From NCBI GenBank assembly GCA_945905915.1, contig CAMDQL010000008.1, positions 1 through 42,038 of the forward strand: a stretch of 42,038 nt of DNA, in the 5' to 3' direction. Shown here piece after piece: positions 29,501 to 36,781 of the stretch. Source of the DNA: Flavobacterium psychrophilum. GTDB lineage: Bacteria > Bacteroidota > Bacteroidia > Flavobacteriales > Flavobacteriaceae. The notes under the pieces were generated by a model. The model saw only the letters and a list, made by a program, of their open reading frames with translations, ran no database searches and was not told where the DNA came from. Each line of letters starts with the position of its first letter. Within the stretch, counting starts at the first letter, position 1. Position numbers and translations under genes: made by a program.

Positions 29501-30745
29501 TATTTACCTGGTTTGGGTTTCTTTGGATCATCAAAACCAACGCTTGGATTTGTATTTGGAAGTCAAGCAGATGTGCGTTATGAAGCCGCTAAAAACGGTT
29601 GGTTAACTACTTTTCCAGAGTTCAATCAAAATTTTACCCAAGTAAAAAATAAGCAATTAAACTTTACAGCACAATTAGAGCCGTTCCCCGATTTAAAAAT
29701 TGATTTAACGGGTGAGCGTATGTATTCATTTAATTATTCTGAACAATATGACGTTTCGGGCGGTCAATATAACTCGCGTTCGCCCTATGATTTTGGAAAC
29801 TTCAACATTTCGACAATTTTAATTAAAACCGCTTTTTCACAAAGTGATATTAATGTTTCTGAAGCTTTTGATGATTTTAGAACAAATCGTTTAATTGTTG
29901 CCGATCGTTTAGCTGAAAAATATTATGGGTCAGGATCGATTCCAAGAGATGCCGAAGGTTACCCTGTTGGATTCGGAAAAAATAGTCAGCAAGTATTATT
30001 GCCTTCGTTTTTGGCAGCTTATTCTGGTCAAGACGCAGGAAAGGTTTCAACCGGAGTTTTTAAATCGATTCCGTTACCTAACTGGAATATTAAATATACA
30101 GGTTTCATGCGCTATAAATGGTTCAAAGATTCTTTCAAAACATTTTCTATTCAGCATGGATATCGGGCAAGTTATAATATCAATGCATTTCGTTCAAATT
30201 TAAATACAACGCCTACAGATGCTAATGGTAATTTTTATGCGAATAAGTTAATTTCTAATGTGAATTTATCAGAACAATTTAATCCATTGATTAAAGTAGA
30301 CATGACGCTCAAAAATTCATTTAAAATTTTGGCTGAGATTAAAAAAGACCGAACCTTAAATATGAGTTTTGACAATAATTTACTTACTGAAGTTAAAGGG
30401 AATGAATATATTATTGGTTTAGGATATCGCATAAAAGATGTAACTATTAATTCTGCATTAGCTGACAATGTTACAGGTGTGATAAAAAGTGATATTAATA
30501 TTAAAGCCGATTTTTCTTTACGAAAAAATAATACCATTGTTCGTTACTTAGATTATAATAACAACCAATTGGGTGGAGGTCAAGACATGTGGTCTATAAG
30601 ATTCACTGCTGATTATTCATTTAGTAAAAACATGACTGCAATTTTGTATTATGATCATCAGTTTTCACAAGCAGTTATATCTACGTCATTTCCAATAACA
30701 AATATAAGAGCGGGTTTTACTCTTAGATATAATTTTGGAAATTAA
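23546..30745 (+). CDS. sprA: SprA, giant outer membrane translocon protein of the type IX secretion system
   Basis: A 2399-residue outer membrane protein, close to the length of the Flavobacterium johnsoniae protein. It forms the outer membrane conduit of the type IX secretion system and is needed for gliding. The start is a TTG at 23546, three bases after ruvA, giving an N-terminus with a lysine/arginine-rich n-region, a hydrophobic core and a cleavage site after TLQAQ. Recognisable stretches are SVELDLGVRFTKQDNPSFSP, LNVNINYDTQSTFAFQNL and PFLTRLVNKLPNIDTDVPSS. Many alternating hydrophobic strands indicate a very large beta barrel, and the last residues (NIRAGFTLRYNFGN) form a barrel-assembly signal. 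Near residues 1925-1950 a Lys/Ser/Asn/Pro-rich loop interrupts the strands. The ruvA-sprA-gcvH order is common in the family. Confidence 0.95.
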   Translation: MKRNVLKIKATLKYSIALLLMLFSCTLQAQVDEEVKDSIKKGVDLGKITIPNPKSILESYTYDAVTDRYIYTNSVDGFNINYPLILTPKQYQELMLREQMRNYYQEKSAAIDGKKAGSDAAKKNLLPVYRINSKLFENIFGSNTIDVKPTGSVELDLGVRFTKQDNPSFSPRNRRTTSFDFDQRISVGLQGKVGTRLNVNINYDTQSTFAFQNLIKLEFDPNVSGGDDSIIKKIEIGNVSFPLSNSLVRGAQSLFGVKTQLQFGKTTFTGVFSEQKSQTKSVTSQGGGTLQDFEMFALDYDSDRHYFLSQYFRNRYDKALENYPYINSRAQITRVEVWITNKQNRVSTTDNNLRNIIALQDLGESQLFGIADNEIVGVPNAGFFNVGPDTPSNNANNKFDPANIGSNFLNSSIRDVSSALNGFNISGMAEGIDFAKLENARKLTASEYTFHPQLGYLSLNQRLANDEVLAVAYQYTIGSDVYQVGEFGTDGVDATNVDTSGIPSSKALLLKMLKGNLVVVEEPVWDLMMKNIYQIQGGYQLQQEDFKFNILYTDPSPLNYITQAGVDLLPTDVADTPLLKVFNVDKLNYTNDPQDGGDGFFDFIPGTTIDPQKGRIIFTTVEPFGKHLFEKLRTNGSEDYDGGIYNSNQTKYVFRNLYKSTQAGALQESAKNKFQLRGRFKSAGGDGISIGAFNVPQGSVVVTAGGRTLVEGVDYTVNYQLGKVQIIDPSLKASNTPIEVSVENNSVFGQQTRRFWGINVEHKFNDKFLIGATVLNMSERPFTTKSNYGQESVNNTIFGFNTNFSTEVPFLTRLVNKLPNIDTDVPSSISFRGEFAYLKPGSSKTDQFNGEATTYIDDFEGSQSTIDMRSPLSWSLASVPLEEGFDGNPTSDEPAVDVLSVGFKRAKMSWYNIDPVFYTQRPAGVNDDDLSLNKTRRIFSRELYPVTDIAQGQTTVINTLDLTYFPKDRGPYNFNPTLSATNVFSDADAPNNWAGIMRPINSTNFEQSNVEYIQFWAMDPYFGNPGDVADPTNTGKLVFNLGEISEDVLRDGRKLYENGLPEVNASQPTVETTWGQVPASQSLIYAFDTSEANRTVQDAGYDGFRDAEEAAKYTNFAGQPDPAADNYQFYLSASGDVINRYKNYNGNEGNSPVTVTDTNRGNSTYPDVEDVNRDNTMNTINAYFKFEVPIQYYPPGAVPIGQNYIADSREDNNVDLPNGETGKVRWILYKIPILEFTNANKVGPISDFRSIRFMRMYMAGFKEEVTLRFGALDLVRGEWRRYTSSLDVNDIDVDDDNTGFDVVALNIQENGNRTPINYVTPPGVVREQLYNNNTVINQNEQSLSLRVYKKNPAFSGLGGLETADARAVFKNVNVDMRQFKKLRMFLHAEATEGNASADRLQDDEMIAFIRFGNDFTENFYQVEMPLKVTPHGSNSAEAIWPAENEIELPLELLTKLKILALGNDPGIIYDPNGIGFVEEEAIGSSESKLTLGIKGNPNFGLVRTLMVGVKNKNSADPLRGEVWFNELRMSDMDNKGGYAAIANLDAKIADFASVSATTRVSTIGFGALEQGPNERSREDVFQYDIVTNINLGKLLPKKWGVNLPFNYGVGEETITPKFDPFYQDIELDQLLDVTSDAAERANIQNRAIDYTKRTSINFIGVRKEKNSEKKSHFYDIENLTLSYSLNQTEHHDYEIESLLDQQNRSSVDYAYTFKPLALEPFKNSKALKKSGYYKLLSDFNFNFLPTNISFSSNIIRQFNKQRFRLVDVQGIGLGDLYRRNYFFNYNYGFNYNITKALRVNYTASSSNIVRNYLDENNLPIDGLNIWDDYWNIGQSNQHNQQIVVNYDLPINKIPALAFIKSTYIYTGDYNWQRSSDAYSSIEAEDGTNYALGNTIQNASSHKLNTTFNMDTFYKYIGLTKNKSNKPKSNSNEKGAAPKPGQKVAAKTKNTTTERNIFVSGLIGVATSIKNIQVNYTENSGTVLPGYLPGLGFFGSSKPTLGFVFGSQADVRYEAAKNGWLTTFPEFNQNFTQVKNKQLNFTAQLEPFPDLKIDLTGERMYSFNYSEQYDVSGGQYNSRSPYDFGNFNISTILIKTAFSQSDINVSEAFDDFRTNRLIVADRLAEKYYGSGSIPRDAEGYPVGFGKNSQQVLLPSFLAAYSGQDAGKVSTGVFKSIPLPNWNIKYTGFMRYKWFKDSFKTFSIQHGYRASYNINAFRSNLNTTPTDANGNFYANKLISNVNLSEQFNPLIKVDMTLKNSFKILAEIKKDRTLNMSFDNNLLTEVKGNEYIIGLGYRIKDVTINSALADNVTGVIKSDINIKADFSLRKNNTIVRYLDYNNNQLGGGQDMWSIRFTADYSFSKNMTAILYYDHQFSQAVISTSFPITNIRAGFTLRYNFGN

Positions 30746-30784
30746 AAATTATGAAAACCTTTTTTACAATTCAATAAATACAAT

Positions 30785-30792
30785 TACATTTG
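30785..30792 (+). promoter_or_regulatory. -7 element of the gcvH promoter
   Basis: TACATTTG matches TAnnTTTG, 23 bases before the gcvH ATG at 30816. TTTT rather than TTTG is found at the 19-base upstream position (30762-30765). Confidence 0.5.
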
Positions 30793-30815
30793 TACCACTA
30801 AAAAAATAAACCAAA

Positions 30816-31196
30816 ATGAATATACCAGCTAATTTAAAATACACTAAAGACCACGAGTGGGTTTCTGTTGATGGCGACATTGCAACTGTAGGGATTACCG
30901 ATTTTGCACAAAAAGAATTGGGCGATATTGTCTATGTTGAAGTTGAAACTTTAGATCAAACTTTAGATAAAGATGAAGTTTTTGGAACGGTAGAAGCTGT
31001 AAAAACGGTTTCCGATTTATTTTTACCACTTTCTGGAGAAATCATCGAGTTCAATGATTCATTAGAATCAGATCCTGAAAAAGTAAACACAGATCCTTAT
31101 GGTGACGGTTGGATGGTAAAAGTTAAAATTTCAGATGTTTCAGAAATTGAGGCACTTTTATCAAGTGAAGATTACAAAGTACTTATCGGAGCGTAA
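30816..31196 (+). CDS. gcvH: Glycine cleavage system H protein
   Basis: A 126-residue lipoyl carrier that shuttles the aminomethyl group between the P, T and L proteins of glycine cleavage. The fold is complete: [35 protein letters not shown] and [13 protein letters not shown] are standard. Lys63 in [11 protein letters not shown] is the lipoylation site. The other glycine cleavage genes are not in the window. Its last 62 bases overlap the start of the VanZ-like gene in another frame if that gene begins at 31135. Confidence 0.95.
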   Translation: MNIPANLKYTKDHEWVSVDGDIATVGITDFAQKELGDIVYVEVETLDQTLDKDEVFGTVEAVKTVSDLFLPLSGEIIEFNDSLESDPEKVNTDPYGDGWMVKVKISDVSEIEALLSSEDYKVLIGA

Positions 31197-31551
31197 TTTT
31201 TTAATTCTAGCTATTCTTTGGACAATTGGTGTTACCGTTGCCAGTTTAGCAAGTTTAAAAAACATGCCAGCTATTTCGATACCTGGAAACGACAAAACAG
31301 CTCATTTTGTTTTTTATTTTGTGTTTTTTGTCCTGTGGTATTTCGGATTAAAACGTTTTATCAAGTATAATAAATTTGATGTAATTTTAGTTCTTATCAC
31401 ATTGTTTTACGGAATTTGTATGGAGTTTTTGCAAGCTCAGATTACTTCCAATAGACAAGCCGATTTTTACGATGTTTTAGCTAATTCATTTGGAACATTC
31501 TCAGGTTTTTTAACAATATTGTTTTATACAAGAATAAGAAAGTTGAAATAG
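31135..31551 (+). CDS. VanZ-like membrane protein
   Basis: A 138-residue protein with four hydrophobic segments (about residues 21-38, 56-72, 83-100 and 114-131). The pattern [21 protein letters not shown], then [32 protein letters not shown], is that of small VanZ-like proteins, in which acidic residues sit at helix ends (E-x-x-Q...R-x-x-D-x-x-D...N). Its function is unknown despite the link of the name to teicoplanin resistance. ATG 31135 overlaps gcvH by 62 bases; a GTG at 31165 is an alternative, and either choice overlaps. No other start lies close to the first helix, so the overlap is real unless a non-standard codon is used. It is followed by a terminator at 31571. Confidence 0.78.
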   Translation: MFQKLRHFYQVKITKYLSERNFLILAILWTIGVTVASLASLKNMPAISIPGNDKTAHFVFYFVFFVLWYFGLKRFIKYNKFDVILVLITLFYGICMEFLQAQITSNRQADFYDVLANSFGTFSGFLTILFYTRIRKLK

Positions 31552-31570
31552 AAATAAAACCTAATAAAAG

Positions 31571-31594
31571 ATCCCATTTCGATGGGATTTTTTT
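31571..31594 (+). terminator. Terminator after gcvH and the VanZ-like gene
   Basis: ATCCCAT (31571-31577) and ATGGGAT (31582-31588) form a 7-bp stem with a stable TTCG loop and a T-run (31588-31594). It lies 20 bases after the VanZ-like stop codon and 29 bases before deoC. Confidence 0.85.
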
Positions 31595-31622
31595 ATTTTT
31601 ACATGTAATTCAAACCAGAACA

Positions 31623-32366
31623 ATGGATATTAGAAATTATTTAGATTCAACCTATTTGAAAACGGCGTCACAGGCTAATTTATCGGAAGCTGAAAACACA
31701 GTCATTGTAAAAAATACCATTCAAGAAGCAATCGATTGCCAATTCAAATTGATCATGATTCGACCAGAGCAAGTAGCTTTAGCAAAAGGGATGACACAAA
31801 AGGCAAAATCTAAAGTCACCATTGGAACCGTTATCGATTTTCCAGAAGGCGAAGGTTCATTATCTGATAAACTCAAAGAAGCAAATGAAGCTATCGTAAA
31901 TGGAGCAGATGATTTAGATTTTGTAATCAATTATAAAGCGTTTAAAAACGGATTAATCGATGAGGTTAAACAACAAGTAATTGCTTGTACGCAACTTGGT
32001 TTAGCACATCATAAGATAGTCAAATGGATTATTGAAGTTGCGGCATTAGAAACGCATCAAATCGTACAATTAACAGCGCTGATTAAAAATACAATAATTT
32101 CAAATTTTTTGGAAAAAGATTTTGAAAAAGTGTTTGTAAAATCGTCAACTGGTTTTTATAAAACTGCCTCTGGCGTTCCAAATGGAGCAACTTTACCAAC
32201 GATTAAATTAATGCTTGAAAACTCATTTCCATTGCCTGTAAAAGCAGCTGGAGGAGTTAAAACGTATGAGGAAGCTTTAACAATGATTCAGTTAGGGGTG
32301 AAACGAATTGGTACTTCTTCTGCAAAGGCAATTGTTACTGGTGAAATTTCAAATAGTGACTATTAA
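31623..32366 (+). CDS. deoC: Deoxyribose-phosphate aldolase
   Basis: A 247-residue class I aldolase that splits 2-deoxyribose 5-phosphate into glyceraldehyde 3-phosphate and acetaldehyde in deoxynucleoside breakdown. Landmarks are SKVTIGTVIDFPEGEGSLSDK, EANEAIVNGADDLDFVINY (the D-E/L-D-x-V-I-N pattern), and KVFVKSSTGFYKTASGVPNG, which contains the Schiff-base lysine. KAAGGVKTYEEALTMIQLGVKRIGTSS is the phosphate-binding end of the barrel. It has the short form's usual length. It follows a terminator and is followed by a 103-base AT-rich gap with the ctaB promoter, so it appears monocistronic. Confidence 0.94.
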   Translation: MDIRNYLDSTYLKTASQANLSEAENTVIVKNTIQEAIDCQFKLIMIRPEQVALAKGMTQKAKSKVTIGTVIDFPEGEGSLSDKLKEANEAIVNGADDLDFVINYKAFKNGLIDEVKQQVIACTQLGLAHHKIVKWIIEVAALETHQIVQLTALIKNTIISNFLEKDFEKVFVKSSTGFYKTASGVPNGATLPTIKLMLENSFPLPVKAAGGVKTYEEALTMIQLGVKRIGTSSAKAIVTGEISNSDY

Positions 32367-32430
32367 TTATTTTTTTCAATTTTAACTAAATTTTCTATTT
32401 TTTAAATTCTAAAATCTAATTTTCATATCG

Positions 32431-32438
32431 TATCTTTG
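32431..32438 (+). promoter_or_regulatory. -7 element of the ctaB-cox promoter
   Basis: TATCTTTG matches TAnnTTTG in the deoC-ctaB gap. It lies 32 bases before the TTG start of ctaB. No clear TTTG at -33. It probably drives ctaB and the three oxidase subunit genes up to the terminator at 35378. Confidence 0.5.
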
Positions 32439-32469
32439 CACGCATTTTATAGCGAAAACACATTAAAAA

Positions 32470-33372
32470 TTGGAAACAATTAATCAAACCAAAATAAAAA
32501 CATCTTTTTATAAAGACTTTGTAGAAATTACAAAAGCTCGATTGGCTATTAGTGTTGTTTTTTCAACTATTGCGGGTTATTTGTTAGGAATAGATTCTTG
32601 GTCTTCATACAATTGGTATGTATTGTTTTTGTTAGCCGTAGGAGGTTATTGCATGGTGGGCGCTTCAAATGTTTTCAATCAAATTATTGAAAAAGATTTA
32701 GATGCATTAATGGACCGCACAAAAAATCGTCCGTTACCTTCAGAACGAATGACCAATCAAACCGCTTTTATTTTTGGAAGTGCGCTGACTATTTTGGGAT
32801 TAATTATTTTATATAATGTGAATCCGAAAACAGCAATGTTTAGTGCCATTTCGATATTTATGTATGTAAGTTTTTATACACCATTAAAAACCATTACACC
32901 TTTGTCTGTTTTTGTAGGTGCGTTTCCAGGAGCTATCCCGTTTATGTTAGGTTGGGTGGCTGCTACGGGTCACTTTGGTATTGAAGCAGGAACGTTATTT
33001 ATCATTCAGTTTTTTTGGCAATTCCCACATTTTTGGGCAATTGGTTGGTTTTTATTTGACGATTATAAAAAAGCAGGATTTTTTATGTTGCCTACGGGAA
33101 AAAAAGATAAAAAGACGGCTTTACAAATAATATTATATACGTTTTGGACTATTTTAGCATCAGTAATTCCAGCTTTTGGTTTTACAGGGCATTTATTTTT
33201 ATCAATTCCAGCTGTTATACTCGTTGTTTTGTTGGGAATTTGGATGTTGTTTTATGCGTTTAAGTTACATAATGCAATGGATGCAAAAGCAGCTCGAAAA
33301 TTAATGTTGGTTAGTGTTTCCTACATTTCATTACTACAAATAGTATATGTTGTAGATAAATTTTTACGATAG
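32470..33372 (+). CDS. ctaB: Protoheme IX farnesyltransferase (heme O synthase)
   Basis: A 300-residue inner membrane prenyltransferase of the UbiA superfamily that makes heme O, the precursor of heme A for the oxidase. The signature SNVFNQIIEKDLDALMDRTKNRPLPS (about residues 65-90) contains the Mg-binding N/D-x3-D motifs, and YTPLKTITPLSVFVGAFPGAIPFMLGWVA is the second conserved region. About eight to nine transmembrane helices are visible. The start is a TTG at 32470 (METINQTKIKTSFYK); no ATG or GTG lies at a better place. The heme A synthase partner ctaA is not in the window. Two bases separate it from the next gene. Confidence 0.94.
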   Translation: METINQTKIKTSFYKDFVEITKARLAISVVFSTIAGYLLGIDSWSSYNWYVLFLLAVGGYCMVGASNVFNQIIEKDLDALMDRTKNRPLPSERMTNQTAFIFGSALTILGLIILYNVNPKTAMFSAISIFMYVSFYTPLKTITPLSVFVGAFPGAIPFMLGWVAATGHFGIEAGTLFIIQFFWQFPHFWAIGWFLFDDYKKAGFFMLPTGKKDKKTALQIILYTFWTILASVIPAFGFTGHLFLSIPAVILVVLLGIWMLFYAFKLHNAMDAKAARKLMLVSVSYISLLQIVYVVDKFLR

Positions 33373-33374
33373 TT

Positions 33375-33962
33375 ATGGAAAATAGAATGACTTTTGAAGA
33401 AGAACAAGAACGCAAAGGGAAAACCTATAAGCTGTTACTTTGGTTTGGAATGATTAGTATTTGTATGATTTTTGCAGGACTGACTAGTGCTTATGTCGTT
33501 AGTAAATCTAGACCAGATTGGTTAAAAGATTTTCAATTGCCAATTGCTTTTTTATTCAGTACGATTGCAATGTTAGTAAGTAGTTTTACCTTTTATTCAG
33601 CGTTACAAACCATGAAAAAAGGCAACCGAAATCAAACTACAATTTTATTACTTTCCACTTTAGCCTTAGGAATTGCATTTATTGTTTTGCAATTTAAAGG
33701 ATTTGGACAAGTAATTGAAAATGGGTATTTTTTTACAGGAAGCGAAAGTAATGTCACAACATCATTTTTGTATATTTCAGTATTAGTTCATATTGCACAT
33801 CTATTAGGCGGAATAATTTCACTTTTAGTAGTAATTTATAATCATTATAAACAAAAATACAATTCGACTCAAACCCTTGGTATTGAGCTCAGTGCGATGT
33901 ATTGGCACTTTATGGATTTTATTTGGGTTTATTTGTTTTTGTTTTTCTATTTTTTCAAATAG
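33375..33962 (+). CDS. Cytochrome c oxidase subunit III family protein, short form
   Basis: A 195-residue membrane protein with five hydrophobic helices (about residues 22-42, 57-77, 92-110, 132-155 and 173-194). It has the subunit III pattern: GMISICMIFAGLTSAYVVSK at helix 1 and ELSAMYWHFMDFIWVYLFLFFYFF at the last helix, where the W-H-F-x-D-x-x-W motif is diagnostic. It lacks the first two helices of mitochondrial subunit III. A second subunit III-type gene follows after 45 bases; the pair is usual in Flavobacteria. The ATG at 33375 lies two bases after ctaB. Confidence 0.88.
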   Translation: MENRMTFEEEQERKGKTYKLLLWFGMISICMIFAGLTSAYVVSKSRPDWLKDFQLPIAFLFSTIAMLVSSFTFYSALQTMKKGNRNQTTILLLSTLALGIAFIVLQFKGFGQVIENGYFFTGSESNVTTSFLYISVLVHIAHLLGGIISLLVVIYNHYKQKYNSTQTLGIELSAMYWHFMDFIWVYLFLFFYFFK

Positions 33963-34007
33963 AAAAAAAATAATAAATTTGAGAACTTTTTAACAATTAA
34001 AAAATTT

Positions 34008-34988
34008 ATGGGAGCGACAGTTATTTCAAATGAACACGCTTTAGACGGAGGACCAGGACCATTAGGAGCAACTTATGGTAAAATGATGATGTGGTTTTTC
34101 ATCTTATCAGATGCATTAACCTTTTCAGGATTCTTAGCCTCGTATGGTTTTTCAAGATTTAAGTATATTGAAACTTGGCCTATTGCCGATGAGGTTTTTA
34201 ACCACTTTCCTTTTGCACACGGGGTTAATGCACCAATGTACTATGTAGCATTAATGACTTTTATTTTAATTTTCTCTTCTGTTACTATGGTGTTAGCAGT
34301 AGATGCTGGTCACCACATGAAAAAAAATAAAGTAGCGGTTTATATGGCGCTTACAATTGTTGGAGGATTTATTTTCTTAGGTTCTCAAGCCTGGGAATGG
34401 AAGAATTTCATCAAAGGTGAATATGGAGCTGTTGAAACTAAAGGTGGATCTATTTTACAATTTGTGAAAAAAGGAGCTGATGGAGAATATGAAAGAGTAG
34501 CACTTGCAGATTTCGCTTTAACATTACCAGAAGATAGAGAACAATTGAATAGAAATAATGGTTTTTGGTTTATGTCAGAAGCTACAATTCCATCCCATTC
34601 AATAAATGAAGTTGTACAAGGTTTTAAAGCTGATGAATCTATTTTAGTGCGTACTGAAATAATTAATGCCGAAAAAGAAAAAACAGTTTTATCCAGAGAA
34701 GAATCATTAAAGAGACTAGCCGAAACAAAATATGTTGTAGAAGGAGCTAACTTAGTTCGTAATGAATATGGCAGTAAATTATTTGCAAACTTCTTTTTCT
34801 TCATTACAGGTTTCCACGGTTTCCACGTATTTACTGGAGTTATGATCAATATCATTATTTTCTTTAATATTTTATTAGGAACTTACGAAAAAAGAAAAAG
34901 TTACGAAATGGTTGAAAAAGTTGGATTGTATTGGCACTTTGTCGATTTAGTATGGGTGTTTGTATTCACTTTCTTCTACTTAGTATAA
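34008..34988 (+). CDS. coxC: Cytochrome c oxidase subunit III, with a soluble insertion
   Basis: A 326-residue subunit III. Helices include KMMMWFFILSDALTFSGFLASYG, YVALMTFILIFSSVTMVLAV and the C-terminal pair FFFFITGFHGFHVFTGVMIN and YWHFVDLVWVFVFTFFYLV, with the diagnostic G-x-H-x-x-H and W-H-F-x-D-x-x-W motifs. Between helices about residues 125-250 is a hydrophilic, charged insertion with no membrane segments, probably periplasmic. This makes the protein longer than a plain five-helix subunit III. The gene is preceded by a 45-base AT-rich gap and followed after 20 bases by the subunit IV-like gene. Confidence 0.92.
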   Translation: MGATVISNEHALDGGPGPLGATYGKMMMWFFILSDALTFSGFLASYGFSRFKYIETWPIADEVFNHFPFAHGVNAPMYYVALMTFILIFSSVTMVLAVDAGHHMKKNKVAVYMALTIVGGFIFLGSQAWEWKNFIKGEYGAVETKGGSILQFVKKGADGEYERVALADFALTLPEDREQLNRNNGFWFMSEATIPSHSINEVVQGFKADESILVRTEIINAEKEKTVLSREESLKRLAETKYVVEGANLVRNEYGSKLFANFFFFITGFHGFHVFTGVMINIIIFFNILLGTYEKRKSYEMVEKVGLYWHFVDLVWVFVFTFFYLV

Positions 34989-35008
34989 TTTATTAATAAA
35001 AGCATATC

Positions 35009-35359
35009 ATGGCACAAGCACACGAATCACATACAGGAAGAATTTGGAAAGTATTTATAATTCTATCAATAATAACTATTGTTGAAGTTTTGTTTGGTAT
35101 TTTTAAGCCTAAATCATTATACTTCAATAATTTTATGGGTATGACTTTACTAAATTGGTTATTTATTATTTTGACCATTGTTAAAGCCTATTACATTACC
35201 TGGGCTTTCATGCACATGGAGGGAGAAAACAAATGGTTAAGAAGATCTGTCGTTTGGACAGTTGTTTTCCTAATCTTATATTTATGCTTCATTATTTTAA
35301 TTGAAGGAGCATATGTTTTTGATATTTATAAAACAGGACACATTAAGTGGAATTTTTAA
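35009..35359 (+). CDS. Cytochrome c oxidase subunit IV-like membrane protein
   Basis: A 116-residue protein with three hydrophobic helices (about residues 14-31, 44-67 and 82-104), the layout of bacterial subunit IV (COX4/CyoD-like). YYITWAFMHMEGENKWLRR between helices 2 and 3 is the typical family motif. It is a small accessory subunit helping oxidase assembly or stability. It is the last gene before the terminator at 35378. Confidence 0.87.
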   Translation: MAQAHESHTGRIWKVFIILSIITIVEVLFGIFKPKSLYFNNFMGMTLLNWLFIILTIVKAYYITWAFMHMEGENKWLRRSVVWTVVFLILYLCFIILIEGAYVFDIYKTGHIKWNF

Positions 35360-35377
35360 CACTTGTTTCTATAATTT

Positions 35378-35405
35378 AATCCCGATTTACATCGGGATTT
35401 TTTTT
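35378..35405 (+). terminator. Terminator after the oxidase subunit genes
   Basis: AATCCCGAT (35378-35386) pairs with ATCGGGATT (35391-35399) around a TTAC loop and runs into eight T. It separates ctaB-cox from the assembly-factor genes. Confidence 0.88.
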
Positions 35406-35412
35406 ACTTTTG
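35405..35412 (+). promoter_or_regulatory. -7 element of the Sco-like/sco/DUF420 unit
   Basis: TACTTTTG matches TAnnTTTG and begins right at the end of the terminator T-run. It is 24 bases before the ATG at 35437, so the assembly genes may be expressed separately from the structural subunits. No -33 match is visible. Confidence 0.5.
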
Positions 35413-35436
35413 TATGAACTAAAATTAGTATAACTA

Positions 35437-36138
35437 ATGAAAAATAAATTAGTCCTCATATTACTATTTGTTTTGCCGATTGCTATTTATTTAATATTCT
35501 CTACGGCAACGCACAATTCTCTTTTTTTACCTACTATTTCAAAAGCAAATGCTGATCTCCCTGCAAACTGGGTAGGATTGAATCAAGAGAAAATAAGCAT
35601 GAAAGATAAAATTACGGTTTTAGGTTTTGTAGGAAATAATGTCATTGAAAACAGGGGTAATTTCTTTAATTTAAATCAGAAGATTTATAATAAATATAAA
35701 GGGTTTAAAGATTTTCAAATGGTGATGGTTACTACTGTTGGAAATGAAGCAAAAGCCAAACAAATTATTGAAGAATTAGCTCCAATTACAGGCGAAATGA
35801 CGGGTTGGAAATTTGTTTTTGCAACGCCCGAAGAAATTCAAACTTTTTATGATAGTTATAAATTAGTTGGAAAATTAGATGCAAATTTTGGTACACCTGA
35901 TGTAATTATTGTGGATAAAGAATTAAATCACCGCGGGAGAAAAGGTAAAAACAAAAAAGGTAAAGAAGAATATAAGGAAAGTTATAATACAATTTCTGCA
36001 GCAGATTTACACAACGAAATGACCGATGATGTTAAAATCATACTTCGCGAGTATCGTTTAGCGCTTAAAAAGAATAAAAACGCCCGAAAAGATGCTTTTA
36101 GAGACCATATCAAAGAAAATATTGAACGAAATAAATAA
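35437..36138 (+). CDS. Membrane-anchored protein without cysteines, Sco/thioredoxin-like layout
   Basis: A 233-residue protein with one N-terminal hydrophobic anchor (LVLILLFVLPIAIYLIF) and a soluble, presumably periplasmic domain. The order of elements resembles a thioredoxin/Sco fold: a strand with KITVLGFVGN where Sco has its metal-binding loop, then FQMVMVTTVGNEAKAKQI, then TPDVIIVDKELNHRGR where a Sco protein has its C-terminal strand. There is not a single cysteine, so it cannot bind copper or exchange disulfides as Sco does. The C-terminus is strongly basic and helical. It lies eight bases before sco, suggesting a partner role in oxidase assembly. I recognise it as a conserved neighbour but assign no function. 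Confidence 0.7.
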   Translation: MKNKLVLILLFVLPIAIYLIFSTATHNSLFLPTISKANADLPANWVGLNQEKISMKDKITVLGFVGNNVIENRGNFFNLNQKIYNKYKGFKDFQMVMVTTVGNEAKAKQIIEELAPITGEMTGWKFVFATPEEIQTFYDSYKLVGKLDANFGTPDVIIVDKELNHRGRKGKNKKGKEEYKESYNTISAADLHNEMTDDVKIILREYRLALKKNKNARKDAFRDHIKENIERNK

Positions 36139-36146
36139 AGTATCGA

Positions 36147-36773
36147 ATGAAAAATAAATCATATATCGGAATTTCATTTATTGTATTAGTTTTTGGGATT
36201 TGGACAGTAAATGAATTAATTTCCAGAAATAAAAAATCAGATTTAGTTGAAATTGGACCCGTTCCTGCATTTGAATTAACCGATCAAAACGACAAGAAAA
36301 TTTCGGATAAAGATTATTTAGGAAAAGTGTATGTGGTGGAATTCTTTTTTATAACGTGTCCTACAATTTGTCCTAAGATGAATCAAAGTATGTTGCAATT
36401 GCAAGATGAGTTTTATGGCAATCCTAATTTCGGTTTAGCATCCATTACAATTGATCCAGAACATGATTCTGCAGCTTTATTAAAAGAACATGCTAATTTA
36501 TTAGGCGTAAAGCATTATAATTGGCATTTTTTAACAGGCAATAAAGAATATATTTATAATTTAGCGAATAAAGGTTTCAATTTATATGCCGGAGAAAATA
36601 ATAAAGCAGCTGGCGGATTTGAACATTCAGGGTTATTTGCTTTAGTAGATAAAGAGGGAAAGATTAGATGTAGAAAAGATGCGCAAGGCAATCCAATTTT
36701 ATACTACGACGGCCTTGAAGCTTCGGGTGTAGAAGCAATAAAAGAAGATATTAAAAAATTATTAGAAGAATAG
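36147..36773 (+). CDS. Sco1/SenC-type copper chaperone for cytochrome oxidase
   Basis: A 208-residue protein with an N-terminal membrane anchor (residues 5-22) and a thioredoxin-fold domain. The copper ligands are present: Cys71-x3-Cys75 in TCPTICPKM and His160 in GGFEHSGLF. SITIDPEHDSAALLKEHANLL is the typical region after the loop. Sco proteins insert or reduce the CuA site of subunit II, here CoxB at 15214. It follows the cysteine-free relative by eight bases, and DUF420 is 89 bases downstream. Confidence 0.93.
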   Translation: MKNKSYIGISFIVLVFGIWTVNELISRNKKSDLVEIGPVPAFELTDQNDKKISDKDYLGKVYVVEFFFITCPTICPKMNQSMLQLQDEFYGNPNFGLASITIDPEHDSAALLKEHANLLGVKHYNWHFLTGNKEYIYNLANKGFNLYAGENNKAAGGFEHSGLFALVDKEGKIRCRKDAQGNPILYYDGLEASGVEAIKEDIKKLLEE

Positions 36774-36781
36774 GTTTCAAA

